Of a DNA stretch of 64,000 nucleotides, positions 7,503 to 16,693 are shown piece after piece. Location: assembly GCA_017798125.1 (NCBI GenBank), contig CP059070.1:372001-436000 (forward strand). Direction: 5' to 3'. Each line of letters begins with the position of its first letter. The first letter of the stretch is position 1. The DNA comes from Cryomorphaceae bacterium (GTDB taxonomy: Bacteria > Bacteroidota > Bacteroidia > Flavobacteriales > ECT2AJA-044). The translations under genes and the position numbers were made by a program. The notes under the pieces are model-generated. The model was not told the DNA's origin. It saw nothing but the letters and a program-made list of their open reading frames with translations, and ran no database searches.

Positions 7503-8848
7503 ATGGGCATCCAGGTTTGTTGTGCGTTAAAAATTCGGACCCAATTTTTCTTTTTCGGCCGGATCGAGGTGCCGAATTGGTCGTTAAAGCAGTGGAGGAT
7601 GTCGAGAATATGGTCTCTGTAGAACTCCGGATCAAAAAGGGCATCACGCCAGTGTTCCAGCAAATAGTCCACCGTCCGCTCTTCTTCGAGCATGCGATCG
7701 AGCACCGTATGGCGCAGTCGAATTCCGAATACATTGATCCCTATAAGCTTGCGCCCGTCCGTTTCAAAAACGATTTTGACGCATTTGCGCCCGTCGGGAT
7801 GCTGCCAATAAAAGTCGGATTCGCCCTCAGCGAGTTGATTGCGCACCCACCCATAGGTTTGGTACTCAATGTCGAAGAATTTCGCTGAGTTGAACCAATG
7901 CCCGGGCTTGTACTCCGTGGGATCGCCGGTGAGGGTGCGGGCGACCGCCTCCCCCATCATTTTGCCGGTGTACCAAACCTGTTCGATGGGCCTACGGCCC
8001 GATACCGGATTTCGGCGCTCGGCACAATCGCCAATCGCATAGACATTCGGGAGATTGGTTCGGCAAAAACCGTCCACCAAGATTCCTCTGCCCAACTCCA
8101 ATTCAGCGCCCTTCAAGAAGTCTACATTGGGGCGGACCCCTACCGTTAACCCGACAAACTCACAGTCAATTTCTTCCCCAGTACTGGTGCGAATGGCCCG
8201 GACATTTCCGTTGTCGTCCGCCAGAATTTCTTCTAAGGTGGTGCTGAGTCGAAGGTCAACGTGGTGTTCGCGGATATGGTTGGTGATGAGTTCTCCTTCT
8301 TCGCTCGGGAGCACTCCACCCCAAAAACGGTCTTCACGAACCAAAAAGGTCACTTCAATACCTCGGGTGCGGAACATCTCCGCCATTTCCACCCCGATGA
8401 GTCCCCCGCCGACAATCACCGCTCTGCGCGTGGTAGGGCTCCATTTTTCCATCGACTCCAAATCCTGCCATGAGTAAAGACCTTGTACTTGAGGGAGGTC
8501 TTTGCCGGGCCAGTCGAATACGTTGGGTTTGGAACCTACGGCCAATACTAAGGAATCGTAATCCAAAGTAGATCCGTCATCAAAGGAGAGGGATTGAGCT
8601 GAATAATCGATCTTATTGACGTAGCCGAAAACCAGGTCAATGTTATTTTTGGCCCAGAAGCGGTCTTCGTAAGGCTTGATGTTTTCGTACTTCATGTGGC
8701 CCATGTAGACATACATCAAAGCCGTCCGAGAGAAGAAGTGCTCCGTCTCGGATGAAATGACCGTGATGCGGTCTTTGCTTCGCTTTCGAATGTGTCGGGC
8801 GGCGGTTATGCCGCTTATTCCATTTCCTATAATGGCGATGTGGGCCAT
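7499..8848 (-). CDS. NAD(P)/FAD-dependent pyridine nucleotide-disulfide oxidoreductase
   Basis: 449 residues. The N-terminal FAD site is IIGNGISG (7-13), the central NAD(P)H site is VIVGGGLIGVEMAE (145-157) and the second FAD contact is YAIGDCAE (270-277). There is no CxxxxC redox disulfide at the usual place, so it resembles the ferredoxin reductase or nitrite-reductase FAD-domain branch. A C-terminal extension of about 120 residues is unassigned. First gene of the operon that continues into the polyferredoxin, with a 4-bp overlap, so it likely feeds NAD(P)H electrons into that protein. It contains a dispersed palindrome at 7988-8003. Confidence 0.85.
   Translation of the reverse strand: MAHIAIIGNGISGITAARHIRKRSKDRITVISSETEHFFSRTALMYVYMGHMKYENIKPYEDRFWAKNNIDLVFGYVNKIDYSAQSLSFDDGSTLDYDSLVLAVGSKPNVFDWPGKDLPQVQGLYSWQDLESMEKWSPTTRRAVIVGGGLIGVEMAEMFRTRGIEVTFLVREDRFWGGVLPSEEGELITNHIREHHVDLRLSTTLEEILADDNGNVRAIRTSTGEEIDCEFVGLTVGVRPNVDFLKGAELELGRGILVDGFCRTNLPNVYAIGDCAERRNPVSGRRPIEQVWYTGKMMGEAVARTLTGDPTEYKPGHWFNSAKFFDIEYQTYGWVRNQLAEGESDFYWQHPDGRKCVKIVFETDGRKLIGINVFGIRLRHTVLDRMLEEERTVDYLLEHWRDALFDPEFYRDHILDILHCFNDQFGTSIRPKKKNWVRIFNAQQTWMPI
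7988..8003 (+). repeat. Dispersed palindrome, copy 2 (GGGCC-TAC-GGCCC-GAT)
   Basis: Perfect 5-bp arms around TAC with a 3' GAT, antisense within the FAD oxidoreductase, in the stretch coding NPVSGRRPIEQ just after the GD motif. Confidence 0.7.
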
Positions 8849-8945
8849 GTCTTGTAATTTACACCTTCAAAGTAAATGCATTGGAATGTAGGCTTTTGTC
8901 GTTGCTCTGACAATGAAGCTCATCACATTGATTTTCCTTTGTGAT

Positions 8946-9815
8946 ATGAAAAAGAATATCATTCAGAACGTCTTGGCCGGTCTCTTTTGCCTCGTGATCG
9001 GCGTATCGCACGCTCAAGAGAGCTCCAATATCCGTACTTATACGCCTTCTTCACTCCTACAGAAAGGACAGATTGAAGTGAAGCTCTTTCAGAATCTGTA
9101 CACCCAGACCTCCTTTTACAATTCGGACGGGGACAATCAGGTCCTGAGCCAACGCTCTACCTATTATACTTCCCTCAACAGTTTCGTCTTTGGGGTATCG
9201 GAGTCAAGACGTTTGAACGTGGGGTTCGACGTGAACATCAAGTCGGTCTTGAACGCCGATCCGAGCTCATCGGCCCTCGATGTGCTCAAGTTTGGTAACG
9301 ACGGGGTGAACAGCCGCACCGCGGTTAGTGGTGTAGGACCAACGGTAAAATGGCAACCCATTGAAGACTGGAAACGCGTTTCAATCTACAGCCACTTTTG
9401 GATCCCCACTGCCGAGAACATGGACGGTGCTGAAGGGGGTCCCTTCTTGGAGTACCAGCAATTCCAATGGTGGAATCAACTCTTTTTCGACCGGACCATC
9501 TGGGGTGGAGACTGGCAGGTCTTTACCTCTATTGAGGCGTGGTGGCGGTTCGGAAACAACCGTGAGGACTTGGTCCAATTGCCTATGAGTGCCTTTTTGA
9601 GCTGGTTCCCGAACAACAACTTTACCATCTACGGAATGACCCAGTATACGCCAACGGCGAACTCTGGCGGAACCTATTTCATTCAAAGTGGATTGGGCGG
9701 GAAATGGCAGTTTACCCCTTCGTGGGAATTGGAGCTTAGCTACACCAATTTCTGGGATGGAAACAACGCCGGTGCCGGAGAGACCTTCAATATTGGCTTC
9801 CGTTTCTTGCGTTAA
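8946..9815 (+). CDS. Outer-membrane beta-barrel protein, unknown substrate
   Basis: 289 residues. The Sec signal MKKNIIQNVLAGLFCLVIGVSHAQ fixes the start at 8946 rather than the frame opening at 8913. The mature part alternates polar and aromatic residues with repeated WxF/FxW strands and ends in NIGFRFLR, a C-terminal aromatic-type ending common in outer-membrane barrels. It resembles the transporter-family barrel proteins of Bacteroidota but has no substrate motif. It is divergent from the FAD oxidoreductase operon, and its stop interlocks with that of the convergent membrane protein (TTAA 9812-9815). TTCCTTTG at 8934-8941 is a near match to the -7 element. Confidence 0.7.
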   Translation: MKKNIIQNVLAGLFCLVIGVSHAQESSNIRTYTPSSLLQKGQIEVKLFQNLYTQTSFYNSDGDNQVLSQRSTYYTSLNSFVFGVSESRRLNVGFDVNIKSVLNADPSSSALDVLKFGNDGVNSRTAVSGVGPTVKWQPIEDWKRVSIYSHFWIPTAENMDGAEGGPFLEYQQFQWWNQLFFDRTIWGGDWQVFTSIEAWWRFGNNREDLVQLPMSAFLSWFPNNNFTIYGMTQYTPTANSGGTYFIQSGLGGKWQFTPSWELELSYTNFWDGNNAGAGETFNIGFRFLR

Positions 9816-10273
9816 GCGAAACGATCCAGCAGCCATCGCACCGTAAGGTGCAAAAGCAAGACTAAAAGAAACACAAAGGGAAGAGCCCCAACGATCTTGG
9901 TCCAATTCCAGAACCAAAGCGAGGCTCTTGGACTTCCGCGCCATCCGGGAACGGCACTGCTAAAGGAGTAGTTCCAGTTTCCCGAGAACCCGTAGCTCAC
10001 GATTCCCCAGACAATCCCCAGCGAGATAGCGATCTGAAACACGCGTTTATACACGAGCCACATGCCGCTTTCGGGTGATTCAAATTGGGGAAAGGCGAAG
10101 TAAATGGCCGTGGGTAATGCAATCATAGCCGCCCAGGTGATGAGCGTTCCAGCCGGGAAATTGAGCGATGGGATTAAGACCTTCACCAAAACTTCTGGGG
10201 TGGCCACTAAAGCTGTGGAACACCCCAGGAAGATAAATACGGCGGCAAAAAAATACAGTCGGCGTTCGCCCAT
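9812..10273 (-). CDS. Conserved membrane protein, unknown function
   Basis: 153 residues with four hydrophobic segments (roughly 8-28, 40-58, 78-98 and 128-146) and an aromatic loop (GNWNYSFSS). I recognise no family. The start at 10273 is preferred to 10294 because it is the first Met after the stop of the DUF547 gene and the two share one base (TAATG), indicating translational coupling. A role tied to the exported DUF547 protein is inferred from this coupling alone. Confidence 0.6.
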   Translation of the reverse strand: MGERRLYFFAAVFIFLGCSTALVATPEVLVKVLIPSLNFPAGTLITWAAMIALPTAIYFAFPQFESPESGMWLVYKRVFQIAISLGIVWGIVSYGFSGNWNYSFSSAVPGWRGSPRASLWFWNWTKIVGALPFVFLLVLLLHLTVRWLLDRFA

Positions 10274-10974
10274 TAAAAACCGTTTAGAGTCCAATCGTAC
10301 TCAATGTACGTGATTTTGGCTTTGGGGCTGATCTTGGTCGCGCTGTAACCATTGAGGAAATCAATGATATCGCCTTCTTTGGTAAAGTCTTCCTCAAACC
10401 ATTGGAAGATGTAGCTGATGCCGATTTTCTTTTCCGTGATTTGATTTCGGCTATCGTCGTTGACAAACTCCGTCATCAGCTCGGTCAACATTCCGTCTAC
10501 ATTCTCTGCATTAAAGGCCGTTTGGGCCAATCGAGGGCAGGATTTTGAAGCACAGTTGATTCCGACATGAATTCGAGGGTCGCTGAAGTCCTTGCGCAGT
10601 ACTTCGTGCTCGATCCAATTCAAGCTCTTCATTTCATCGCCCACCGGAATCCACTCGCGGTCCCATGGCTTCTCCAAATCGGTGATGCTCTTCAAGGGGT
10701 AATGCTCAATCATCAATTGAAGCGTATAGGCGTTGTAGGCATTCATCCAATAGGCCTTAGTAGCATTTGCATCCCAGGAAGCATCAGGCTGGTTGGCTTG
10801 TAGCGTTTTTAAATAGGCTTCTAACTGCCCTCCATTCTTTTGAAGTTCCCCATAATTCACATCTCCTTCCGCGCTGACAAATTCCATTAATAGGGCGTCT
10901 AGTTCTGCATGATTGACTTGTGCGCCTACGGCGAGATGAACGAACACGACGAGTAATAGGGCTAATTTTTTCAT
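10273..10974 (-). CDS. DUF547 domain protein, exported
   Basis: 233 residues. The signal peptide MKKLALLLVVFVHLAVGAQ is followed by a DUF547 domain: AYWMNAYNAYTLQLMIEHYP, then ISIHVGINCASKSCP-type sequence (here PRIHVGINCASKSCPRL), both hallmarks of the family. DUF547 carries a conserved Cys/His-like set resembling a papain or transglutaminase fold, but its activity is not established to my knowledge. Transcribed from a -7 element at 10995-11002 and coupled to the following membrane protein. The signal-peptide end contains a degenerate dispersed palindrome. Confidence 0.85.
   Translation of the reverse strand: MKKLALLLVVFVHLAVGAQVNHAELDALLMEFVSAEGDVNYGELQKNGGQLEAYLKTLQANQPDASWDANATKAYWMNAYNAYTLQLMIEHYPLKSITDLEKPWDREWIPVGDEMKSLNWIEHEVLRKDFSDPRIHVGINCASKSCPRLAQTAFNAENVDGMLTELMTEFVNDDSRNQITEKKIGISYIFQWFEEDFTKEGDIIDFLNGYSATKISPKAKITYIEYDWTLNGF
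10922..10937 (+). repeat. Dispersed palindrome, copy 3, degenerate (GCGCC-TAC-GGCGA-GAT)
   Basis: Four of five arm pairs are kept around TAC, and GAT is conserved. It lies antisense in the signal-peptide end of the DUF547 gene. Confidence 0.4.
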
Positions 10975-10994
10975 GATGATGTTTATTGTTTCAA

Positions 10995-11024
10995 CAAATC
11001 TAGTTCACAGGGGGAATTCAAAAA
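10995..11024 (-). promoter_or_regulatory. Promoter with TTTTTG and TAGATTTG
   Basis: Minus strand TTTTTG (11024-11019), 16 nt, then TAGATTTG (11002-10995), 20 nt before the DUF547 start. The -7 element is exact; the -33 spacing is slightly short. Confidence 0.55.
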
Positions 11025-11060
11025 GTAGGATTCCCGACATATTCCGAGGTCTGCTGATGC

Positions 11061-11879
11061 CTAAAGTCGCTCAATGGCATGCAGAAAAACCCGAATCAAC
11101 TTGGTCTCAGCCTGGCCGGCTACAGCGATGATTTCTTCTATATCTACAGGCTTCAGATTATCCGGATCACACTCATCCGTCAGCACCGAAATGGCCGCAC
11201 AGGGAAGCCCCATGTGCGCGCAGACAATAACTTCTGGAACGGTGCTCATTCCTACAACGTCCGCGCCAATACGACTCAAGAATCGGTACTCAGCTCTCGT
11301 TTCCAAGTTGGGCCCACCGACGGCCACATACACACCTTCATGAAGGGTGATATCATTGGCCTCCGCGGCTTGATGCAAAAGCTTATTGATGCGCTTATCA
11401 TAAGGCGCGCTCATGTCGGGGAATCGACCACCCCAAGCGTCCACGTTCTTTCCGAAAAGCGGGTTGTCCGGCAACAAATTGATGTGGTCCTCTATGAGCA
11501 TCAGATCGCCCTTGCGGTAGTCCATATTCATGGCGCCTGCCGCATTGCTCAAGAGCAGCTGTTCAATCCCCAATAGTTTGAGTACGCGGATGGGGAAGGT
11601 AATATCCTTAGCGGTATAGCCTTCGTAGTAGTGAAAACGTCCGCTCATAGCAAGAACCCGTTTCCCAGCCAACTGGCCATAAATCAATCGTCCACTGTGG
11701 AATTCAACTGTTGCAATGGGGAAATGAGGAATATCGTCGTAGGCAATCTCCACTTCGATGTCGATTTCTTCGACGAGTTTCCCGAGCCCTGTTCCAAGGA
11801 CAATTCCAACTTGTGCTTCCTGCATTCCAGCACCCTGCAAGAAGGCTACTGCTTCATTGACTTTTTCTTCGTAGGTCAT
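11061..11879 (-). CDS. Purine nucleoside phosphorylase (trimeric type)
   Basis: 272 residues, the usual length. Phosphate-binding motif GTGLGKL near the N-terminus, SGRFHYYEGY, LLSNAAGAMN and the substrate loop GVYVAVGGPNLETRAEYRF are all present. It splits purine ribonucleosides or deoxyribonucleosides with phosphate to free base and (deoxy)ribose-1-phosphate in the cytoplasm, for purine salvage. The ATG overlaps the stop of the TIGR04282 gene by 4 bp, placing it last in a three-gene unit behind the S9 peptidase. The trimeric enzymes usually prefer guanosine and inosine; this is family knowledge. Confidence 0.92.
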   Translation of the reverse strand: MTYEEKVNEAVAFLQGAGMQEAQVGIVLGTGLGKLVEEIDIEVEIAYDDIPHFPIATVEFHSGRLIYGQLAGKRVLAMSGRFHYYEGYTAKDITFPIRVLKLLGIEQLLLSNAAGAMNMDYRKGDLMLIEDHINLLPDNPLFGKNVDAWGGRFPDMSAPYDKRINKLLHQAAEANDITLHEGVYVAVGGPNLETRAEYRFLSRIGADVVGMSTVPEVIVCAHMGLPCAAISVLTDECDPDNLKPVDIEEIIAVAGQAETKLIRVFLHAIERL

Positions 11880-12478
11880 CTCATGTGTTGCTTCAAATCT
11901 TCATAATGGGCCAAGTCTTCTGCATGATCCACGTCCCTTAAGGTTTCCAGCGAATCAATCGAAAAACCTCGGGTCAAAACCGCCTTGCGAGTATCATTGT
12001 ATACGGATGCCGTGCTCCAGGCAATGTCCTGAAAGAGATAATCAGAAGGGCGTTTCATGCCCAGCAAATAGTACCCACCGTCATGTGCCGGACCAATCAC
12101 ATAATCTGTTCGGTCCAAAGCCCGGTAAGCAGCTTCTATATGCCCCGATTCAATTTCATAGCAGTCTGAACCAATGATCACTACCTTTTCTGCCCCTTCT
12201 TGAAATGACTGATTGAAGGCCGCGTTCATTCGATCGCCGAGGTCTGAACCCTTTTGCACGTTCTTGGTAAAGTGATCCGTAGACCAAAGGTCGTGATCGG
12301 CCACTTGCTGGCTGTAGTAGAGCTGCCGTTTGGCCTCCACCGCCAACGCCACCTCTCGGGTATGCCTGAGAAGCTTGACGTAAACAATTAGGGCTTCCTC
12401 TTCGCCGATGCTCTGAGCCAATCGCGTTTTGACATGACCTAGAATCGGATTCTTGATGAATATGATCAGGTGGTTCAT
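11876..12478 (-). CDS. TIGR04282/DUF2064 family nucleotidyl- or glycosyltransferase-like protein
   Basis: 200 residues. Starts MNHLIIFIKNPILGHVKTRLAQSIGE, the phosphate-binding loop of GT-A-like nucleotide-sugar enzymes, with VVIIGSDCYEI as the metal-binding strand and GPAHDGGYYLLG downstream. This is the DUF2064/CofC-like family annotated as TIGR04282 arsenosugar glycosyltransferase in some genomes. No arsenic genes are visible here, so the substrate is open. It overlaps its neighbours on both sides by 4 bp (S9 peptidase before, purine nucleoside phosphorylase after). Confidence 0.8.
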   Translation of the reverse strand: MNHLIIFIKNPILGHVKTRLAQSIGEEEALIVYVKLLRHTREVALAVEAKRQLYYSQQVADHDLWSTDHFTKNVQKGSDLGDRMNAAFNQSFQEGAEKVVIIGSDCYEIESGHIEAAYRALDRTDYVIGPAHDGGYYLLGMKRPSDYLFQDIAWSTASVYNDTRKAVLTRGFSIDSLETLRDVDHAEDLAHYEDLKQHMR

Positions 12479-15294
12479 TCAGAAAGCTCTAGGCCATACT
12501 CTTTACCCTTGACCTTGGCAGGCACACCATCGGTCATCCAAACAGGTGCCGCGGCATCCTTTAAATAATGGTCAAAGAACTGATACATCCGCTGATCCAA
12601 ATCCATACGGTTGTGCCATTCTCTAAGGTTGTGTGCTTCTCCGTTGTAGACGAGCATCCACACGGGCTTGTTGTTTCGACGAAGGGCCATGAAGTATTCA
12701 ATCCCTTGATACCAGGGCACTGCTCCGTCCTCATCGTTGTGCATAATCAAAAGCGGAGTATTCACGCGATCCGCAAAGAATACTGGCGAATTCTCGATGT
12801 AACGCTCTGGATAGTCCCAAAGTGTTCCACCTAACCGGCTTTGCGAACGTTCGTACTGGAACTGACGACTCAGACCACTTCCCCATCTGATTCCACCGTA
12901 TGCGGAAGTCATGTTACTCACTGGGGCACCGGCAAAACCGCAAGCGAAAATATCCGTCTGGGTCACCAAGTAAGCAGTTTGGTATCCACCCCAGCTTTGT
13001 CCTTGAACTCCGATTCGAGCAGGATCAACATATCCTTGACTAATCATGTGCTGAACTCCGGGAATGATGCAATCGTAGCTGCTTGGACCAGGATACCCAT
13101 CGCGGTACACGATGTCCGGAACAAAAACTACATAGTCGTTGCTCACCAAATAGCTAAAATTGACAATGCTCCGACTCGGGCCCGGTGTGTAGTATGAATG
13201 CAAGCGATCGCTGTATCGCTCGTAGAAATATACAATCATCGGGTACTGCTTATTCGGATCAAAATCTTCAGGCTTGTAAATAAGGCCTTGAAGCATTTCT
13301 CCGTGGTTCGACCGCCACGATGTCAATTCCACTGTACCCCATTTAATCCCTGCTTGCTGAGGGTTGAGGTTGCTGATTTGCACGAGGTCATCAAACCCGC
13401 CTTCCGTCCAATACAGATCAACTGGATCGGTGAATGTAGCTCTCGCGATTAAGATGCGATCGGTTCCTTCTTCACTCATCACGCGCCCAAAACTCTGCGC
13501 GCCCATGATCAATTCTGCGGGATCTTCCCCGAGCTTATTCAGTAGATAATAACCGTCTTCTTTGGTTTCTTCATTGAAGGCGGAGAGCAGCCAATCGCCC
13601 TTCGGGCGGAAGATCTCTTCGGGGTCATCGGTCTCATATCGGAGCGTGATCTTGTTCTTTCTTCCAAACCCGTTGGTCACGCAAACAGGGGCTTCTTTTC
13701 CGAGGGGATCCAAAGACCAGATGTCATAACGGTCGTAGACATAAAGTCGCTTATCCCCTTTACTCCAACCCATAGTACCATAGGGATAGGGTGATGCCGG
13801 ATGATCATCCTCTTCATCGTACCAAGCTACATCGGCCCCTTCGTCCACGATCAAATCCCGGCTGCCAATACGGTCGTAAACATGCCAAGAACTATCGCGC
13901 TGTGAATAATAGGCCATGTAGTTTCCGCCCTCACTAATATCGGCGCCAAAGCCAACAGCTTCCGCGGCGAGGATTCGGTCTCCCGTACGTAAATCAACCA
14001 TGTAGTAATCCGTTAACCAAGGATACGCGTAGCTGCGCATGGCTCGATACTTGTCATCTGCATCTCCCATAGCTATGGCGTGCTCGCTCTCCAAGTTGAT
14101 GTAGACATCCGGAATATTCCTATTCTCAATCATGATCAGACGATTCTCGCGGAAGCTGTATCGTGCGGTATAGCTCTTGTTCTTTGCCTGACCCGCATTC
14201 TCCTTTTGGTAGGGCTGTATATCTGGGTCGGTCCACGACCAGATGTCCACACTTACTTTTTCATCGTCCAGCTTTGTGCTGTCTTCTTCATAGATTTTGG
14301 GCCTAGGCGCTACTTCCAAGAACAGGAAGCGCCCATCCTCCATCCACTTTGGCGAACCACTGGTGCTCAGCATCCAGCCATCTGCAAGTCCTTTTGTTGT
14401 TGTATCCGCCAATAACTTGGCCTCCTTTCCGGGTTCGTACATGTAGGCAGAGAAGAACTGAATATCCGCTTCCGATGAATCCTGTGTCGCCAAGTACAAT
14501 AGGCGCTTCCCTTCCGCATCGGGCACAAAGCTCTCTATTTCCTCACTGCTGGTGTCGATCATGGTCACCAATCCACTAGCGTTTTCTACAACGTACAATC
14601 CATCGTCGTGAAGGGTGTCTTCCGTTTCCCGCATGAAGTACGTATAAGCCCCAAAGTCGACGAGCTCATAGTCTGCGGTCTGAAAAATCCGATGTTCCGT
14701 TTCACCGTTAAAACTGCGCACGACCAACTCGTACCCCGGACGTTCTGAGGGATCTTCAGGTTTTTCGACGGCCGTTGAATCCTCATCCAGCTTTTCCCCC
14801 ACTTCTTCCGTGGTATCCGGTTCCAAGGGCAGCGGCGTATGGTGCTGGTAGACGAAGAAATTTGATGCTTCACTCGGCATTTGATAGCTCTGCACTCGCT
14901 CAATTTTCTCCATTTCTCCGGTGGTCAAATCCAGGATAACCAAGGTGTCTTTCGGATGCTCATCTGCGTCTACATCGTCTAATTTCAATTGGCGAATAGT
15001 ATCGTAGGCTGGTTCAATAACGCAGACGAAAAAGCTCCCGGTCCTGGCTAAATTCCCATCCGTACCACGGGGAATATTGAATTTTCGTGTACCGTCGAGC
15101 TTGTGTACTTCTAGGTAACCATCGCTCTTTGAAGTCGTGACCTCAAAATAGGCCCACCTGCCATCAACGCTAAGGCCTCGATTTCCTAGGCGTTCCCAGA
15201 TGCCGTAATCGTCTGCCGTAAGCGGTCTTTTCTCTTGAGCTAGGGTGGTAAATGCGGCGCAGAGGAGGAAGGCCGCGAGTAGATTCAGTCGCAT
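12475..15294 (-). CDS. S9 family prolyl oligopeptidase, exported
   Basis: 939 residues with signal peptide MRLNLLAAFLLCAAFTTLAQ; this start is preferred to the open frame at 15366. The N-terminal two-thirds forms a likely beta-propeller with many Tyr/Trp/Asp blades. The C-terminal alpha/beta-hydrolase domain has the nucleophile GQSWGGYQTAY, the Asp in NDEDGAVPW and the His in GEAHNLR. It should cleave short peptides in the periplasm, as DPP IV/S9C-like enzymes do. First gene of a unit with the TIGR04282 protein and purine nucleoside phosphorylase, which have no obvious functional link. TATCTTTA upstream is an imperfect -7 element. Confidence 0.9.
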   Translation of the reverse strand: MRLNLLAAFLLCAAFTTLAQEKRPLTADDYGIWERLGNRGLSVDGRWAYFEVTTSKSDGYLEVHKLDGTRKFNIPRGTDGNLARTGSFFVCVIEPAYDTIRQLKLDDVDADEHPKDTLVILDLTTGEMEKIERVQSYQMPSEASNFFVYQHHTPLPLEPDTTEEVGEKLDEDSTAVEKPEDPSERPGYELVVRSFNGETEHRIFQTADYELVDFGAYTYFMRETEDTLHDDGLYVVENASGLVTMIDTSSEEIESFVPDAEGKRLLYLATQDSSEADIQFFSAYMYEPGKEAKLLADTTTKGLADGWMLSTSGSPKWMEDGRFLFLEVAPRPKIYEEDSTKLDDEKVSVDIWSWTDPDIQPYQKENAGQAKNKSYTARYSFRENRLIMIENRNIPDVYINLESEHAIAMGDADDKYRAMRSYAYPWLTDYYMVDLRTGDRILAAEAVGFGADISEGGNYMAYYSQRDSSWHVYDRIGSRDLIVDEGADVAWYDEEDDHPASPYPYGTMGWSKGDKRLYVYDRYDIWSLDPLGKEAPVCVTNGFGRKNKITLRYETDDPEEIFRPKGDWLLSAFNEETKEDGYYLLNKLGEDPAELIMGAQSFGRVMSEEGTDRILIARATFTDPVDLYWTEGGFDDLVQISNLNPQQAGIKWGTVELTSWRSNHGEMLQGLIYKPEDFDPNKQYPMIVYFYERYSDRLHSYYTPGPSRSIVNFSYLVSNDYVVFVPDIVYRDGYPGPSSYDCIIPGVQHMISQGYVDPARIGVQGQSWGGYQTAYLVTQTDIFACGFAGAPVSNMTSAYGGIRWGSGLSRQFQYERSQSRLGGTLWDYPERYIENSPVFFADRVNTPLLIMHNDEDGAVPWYQGIEYFMALRRNNKPVWMLVYNGEAHNLREWHNRMDLDQRMYQFFDHYLKDAAAPVWMTDGVPAKVKGKEYGLELSE

Positions 15295-15388
15295 GTTTTC
15301 AATTTTACAAGAAGGGTAAAGATAGCATAGTTCTAAGTTCGTCTTGAAGGGACGAGTCACGCCCATCGAAATAATGTACTTTAGAGCT

Positions 15389-16297
15389 ATGAGTTGGCGA
15401 AGACCCCCTTACCTACATCCCGGTGACACGGTGGGAATTGTATCCACGGCCCGGAAGTTAAGCCCTGCTGAAATAGAACCCGCCGTGGCGGTATTCGAAG
15501 CTTGGGGATTCAAGGTCAAATTAGGCCCTCATTTACATCAATCCTACCATCAATTCAGCGGGACCGATCAGGAGCGAGCTGCGGATCTACAATTGATGAT
15601 TGAAGATCCTGGCGTCAAAGCGATCTACTGTGCTCGAGGAGGGTACGGAAGTGTGCGCATTATTGACCATGTTCTTTGGGAGCCCTTGATCGAACGGCCC
15701 AAGTGGATTTTGGGATACTCCGATGTCACCGCCATTCACAATCACCTCCACTCCAATCTCCAGATACAGTCGGTTCATGCTCCTATGCCCCTGGAGTTTT
15801 CCATCAACAGTCAAGAATGTCTTGAAGATGTTCGAAGCATACTGACCGGCGATCTCCAAGAAACTCATGCTCCGCACCATCCCTTCAATCAAGAAGGCGT
15901 AAGTACCGGGGTTTTGGTCGGTGGAAATCTGAGCGTTCTTTATTCACAAAGAGGAACACCTTCAGATCTGGATGTTCGAGGTAAAATTCTGTTCATCGAA
16001 GATTTGGACGAATACCTCTATCACATGGATCGGATGATGATGAATCTCGTTCGAGGAGGATGGATGGATCAGATCTCTGGACTTATTGTAGGGGGCATGC
16101 AAGACATGAATGACAATACCATTCCCTTCGGAAAACAGGCCATAGAAATCATTAGAGAACATACGGCCGGGCAATCTTACCCTATTGCATTCGGCTTCCC
16201 ATCGGGGCATTTGGATGACAATCGTCCGCTCCGATTCGGCGCAGAAATAGAATTGTCCGTAGAGACAGAAAACACCAAAATCAGGTATCAATCATGA
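15389..16297 (+). CDS. ldcA: LD-carboxypeptidase (S66 family)
   Basis: 302 residues. Nucleophile motif LGYSDVTA (Ser111), the family's DxxEYLYHMDRM helix and the late catalytic His in FPSGHL are all visible. The enzyme trims the terminal D-Ala from murein tetrapeptides during recycling, in the cytoplasm. The start at 15389 is chosen because MSWRRPPYLHPGDTVGIV aligns with the family N-terminus, and the upstream 15 codons look unrelated. It is divergent from the S9 peptidase, and its stop overlaps the yraN start (ATGA). Confidence 0.88.
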   Translation: MSWRRPPYLHPGDTVGIVSTARKLSPAEIEPAVAVFEAWGFKVKLGPHLHQSYHQFSGTDQERAADLQLMIEDPGVKAIYCARGGYGSVRIIDHVLWEPLIERPKWILGYSDVTAIHNHLHSNLQIQSVHAPMPLEFSINSQECLEDVRSILTGDLQETHAPHHPFNQEGVSTGVLVGGNLSVLYSQRGTPSDLDVRGKILFIEDLDEYLYHMDRMMMNLVRGGWMDQISGLIVGGMQDMNDNTIPFGKQAIEIIREHTAGQSYPIAFGFPSGHLDDNRPLRFGAEIELSVETENTKIRYQS

Positions 16298-16659
16298 CGC
16301 ATGCACAAGAGTTTGGGCGCTGGGGAGAGGACAAGGCTACTAATTTCTTGGCCCGTCTAGGCTATGAAATTCTGGAGCGAAACTGGCGAGGAGCAGAAGG
16401 AGAAATCGATATTCTCGCACGCCACGAAAACGAGATGGTCGTTGTAGAGGTCAAAACAAGGGCGGAACCCGTAGATGGTGACGAATACATCCGAGACGCC
16501 CAAGCCCACCGTCTCTTGGATGCCGCTGAATTTTGGATGGAGAAACGAAATTTAGAAGCGGAATTAAGGTGTGATCTCATCTTGGTGATTGGGAATAGTG
16601 AGAACTACCGAATCAAGCACATTCAGGACGCTTGGCGTGGGGGTCCTCAAGAGCTCTGA
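16294..16659 (+). CDS. yraN: YraN/UPF0102 family nuclease-fold protein
   Basis: 121 residues, the normal length. EFGRWGEDKATNFLARLGYEILERNWR followed by GEIDILA and VVVEVKTR gives the E...D...ExK arrangement of a PD-(D/E)XK nuclease fold, although no activity is established for most members. The ATG overlaps the stop of the LD-carboxypeptidase by 4 bp. Its role in DNA processing is inferred from the fold. Confidence 0.88.
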   Translation: MTHAQEFGRWGEDKATNFLARLGYEILERNWRGAEGEIDILARHENEMVVVEVKTRAEPVDGDEYIRDAQAHRLLDAAEFWMEKRNLEAELRCDLILVIGNSENYRIKHIQDAWRGGPQEL

Positions 16660-16665
16660 AAACGC

Positions 16666-16673
16666 TATTTTTG
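16666..16673 (+). promoter_or_regulatory. Promoter -7 element TATTTTTG
   Basis: Exact TAnnTTTG match between yraN and metG, 20 nt before the metG ATG. No clear -33 TTG was seen. Confidence 0.5.
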
Positions 16674-16693
16674 CCGCTTAACGAAGTCCCTTC

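Noticed and set aside
9381-9944. A 187-codon minus-strand frame across the barrel protein
   Set aside because: It is antisense to a protein with a clear signal peptide and barrel pattern, and its own translation looks random.
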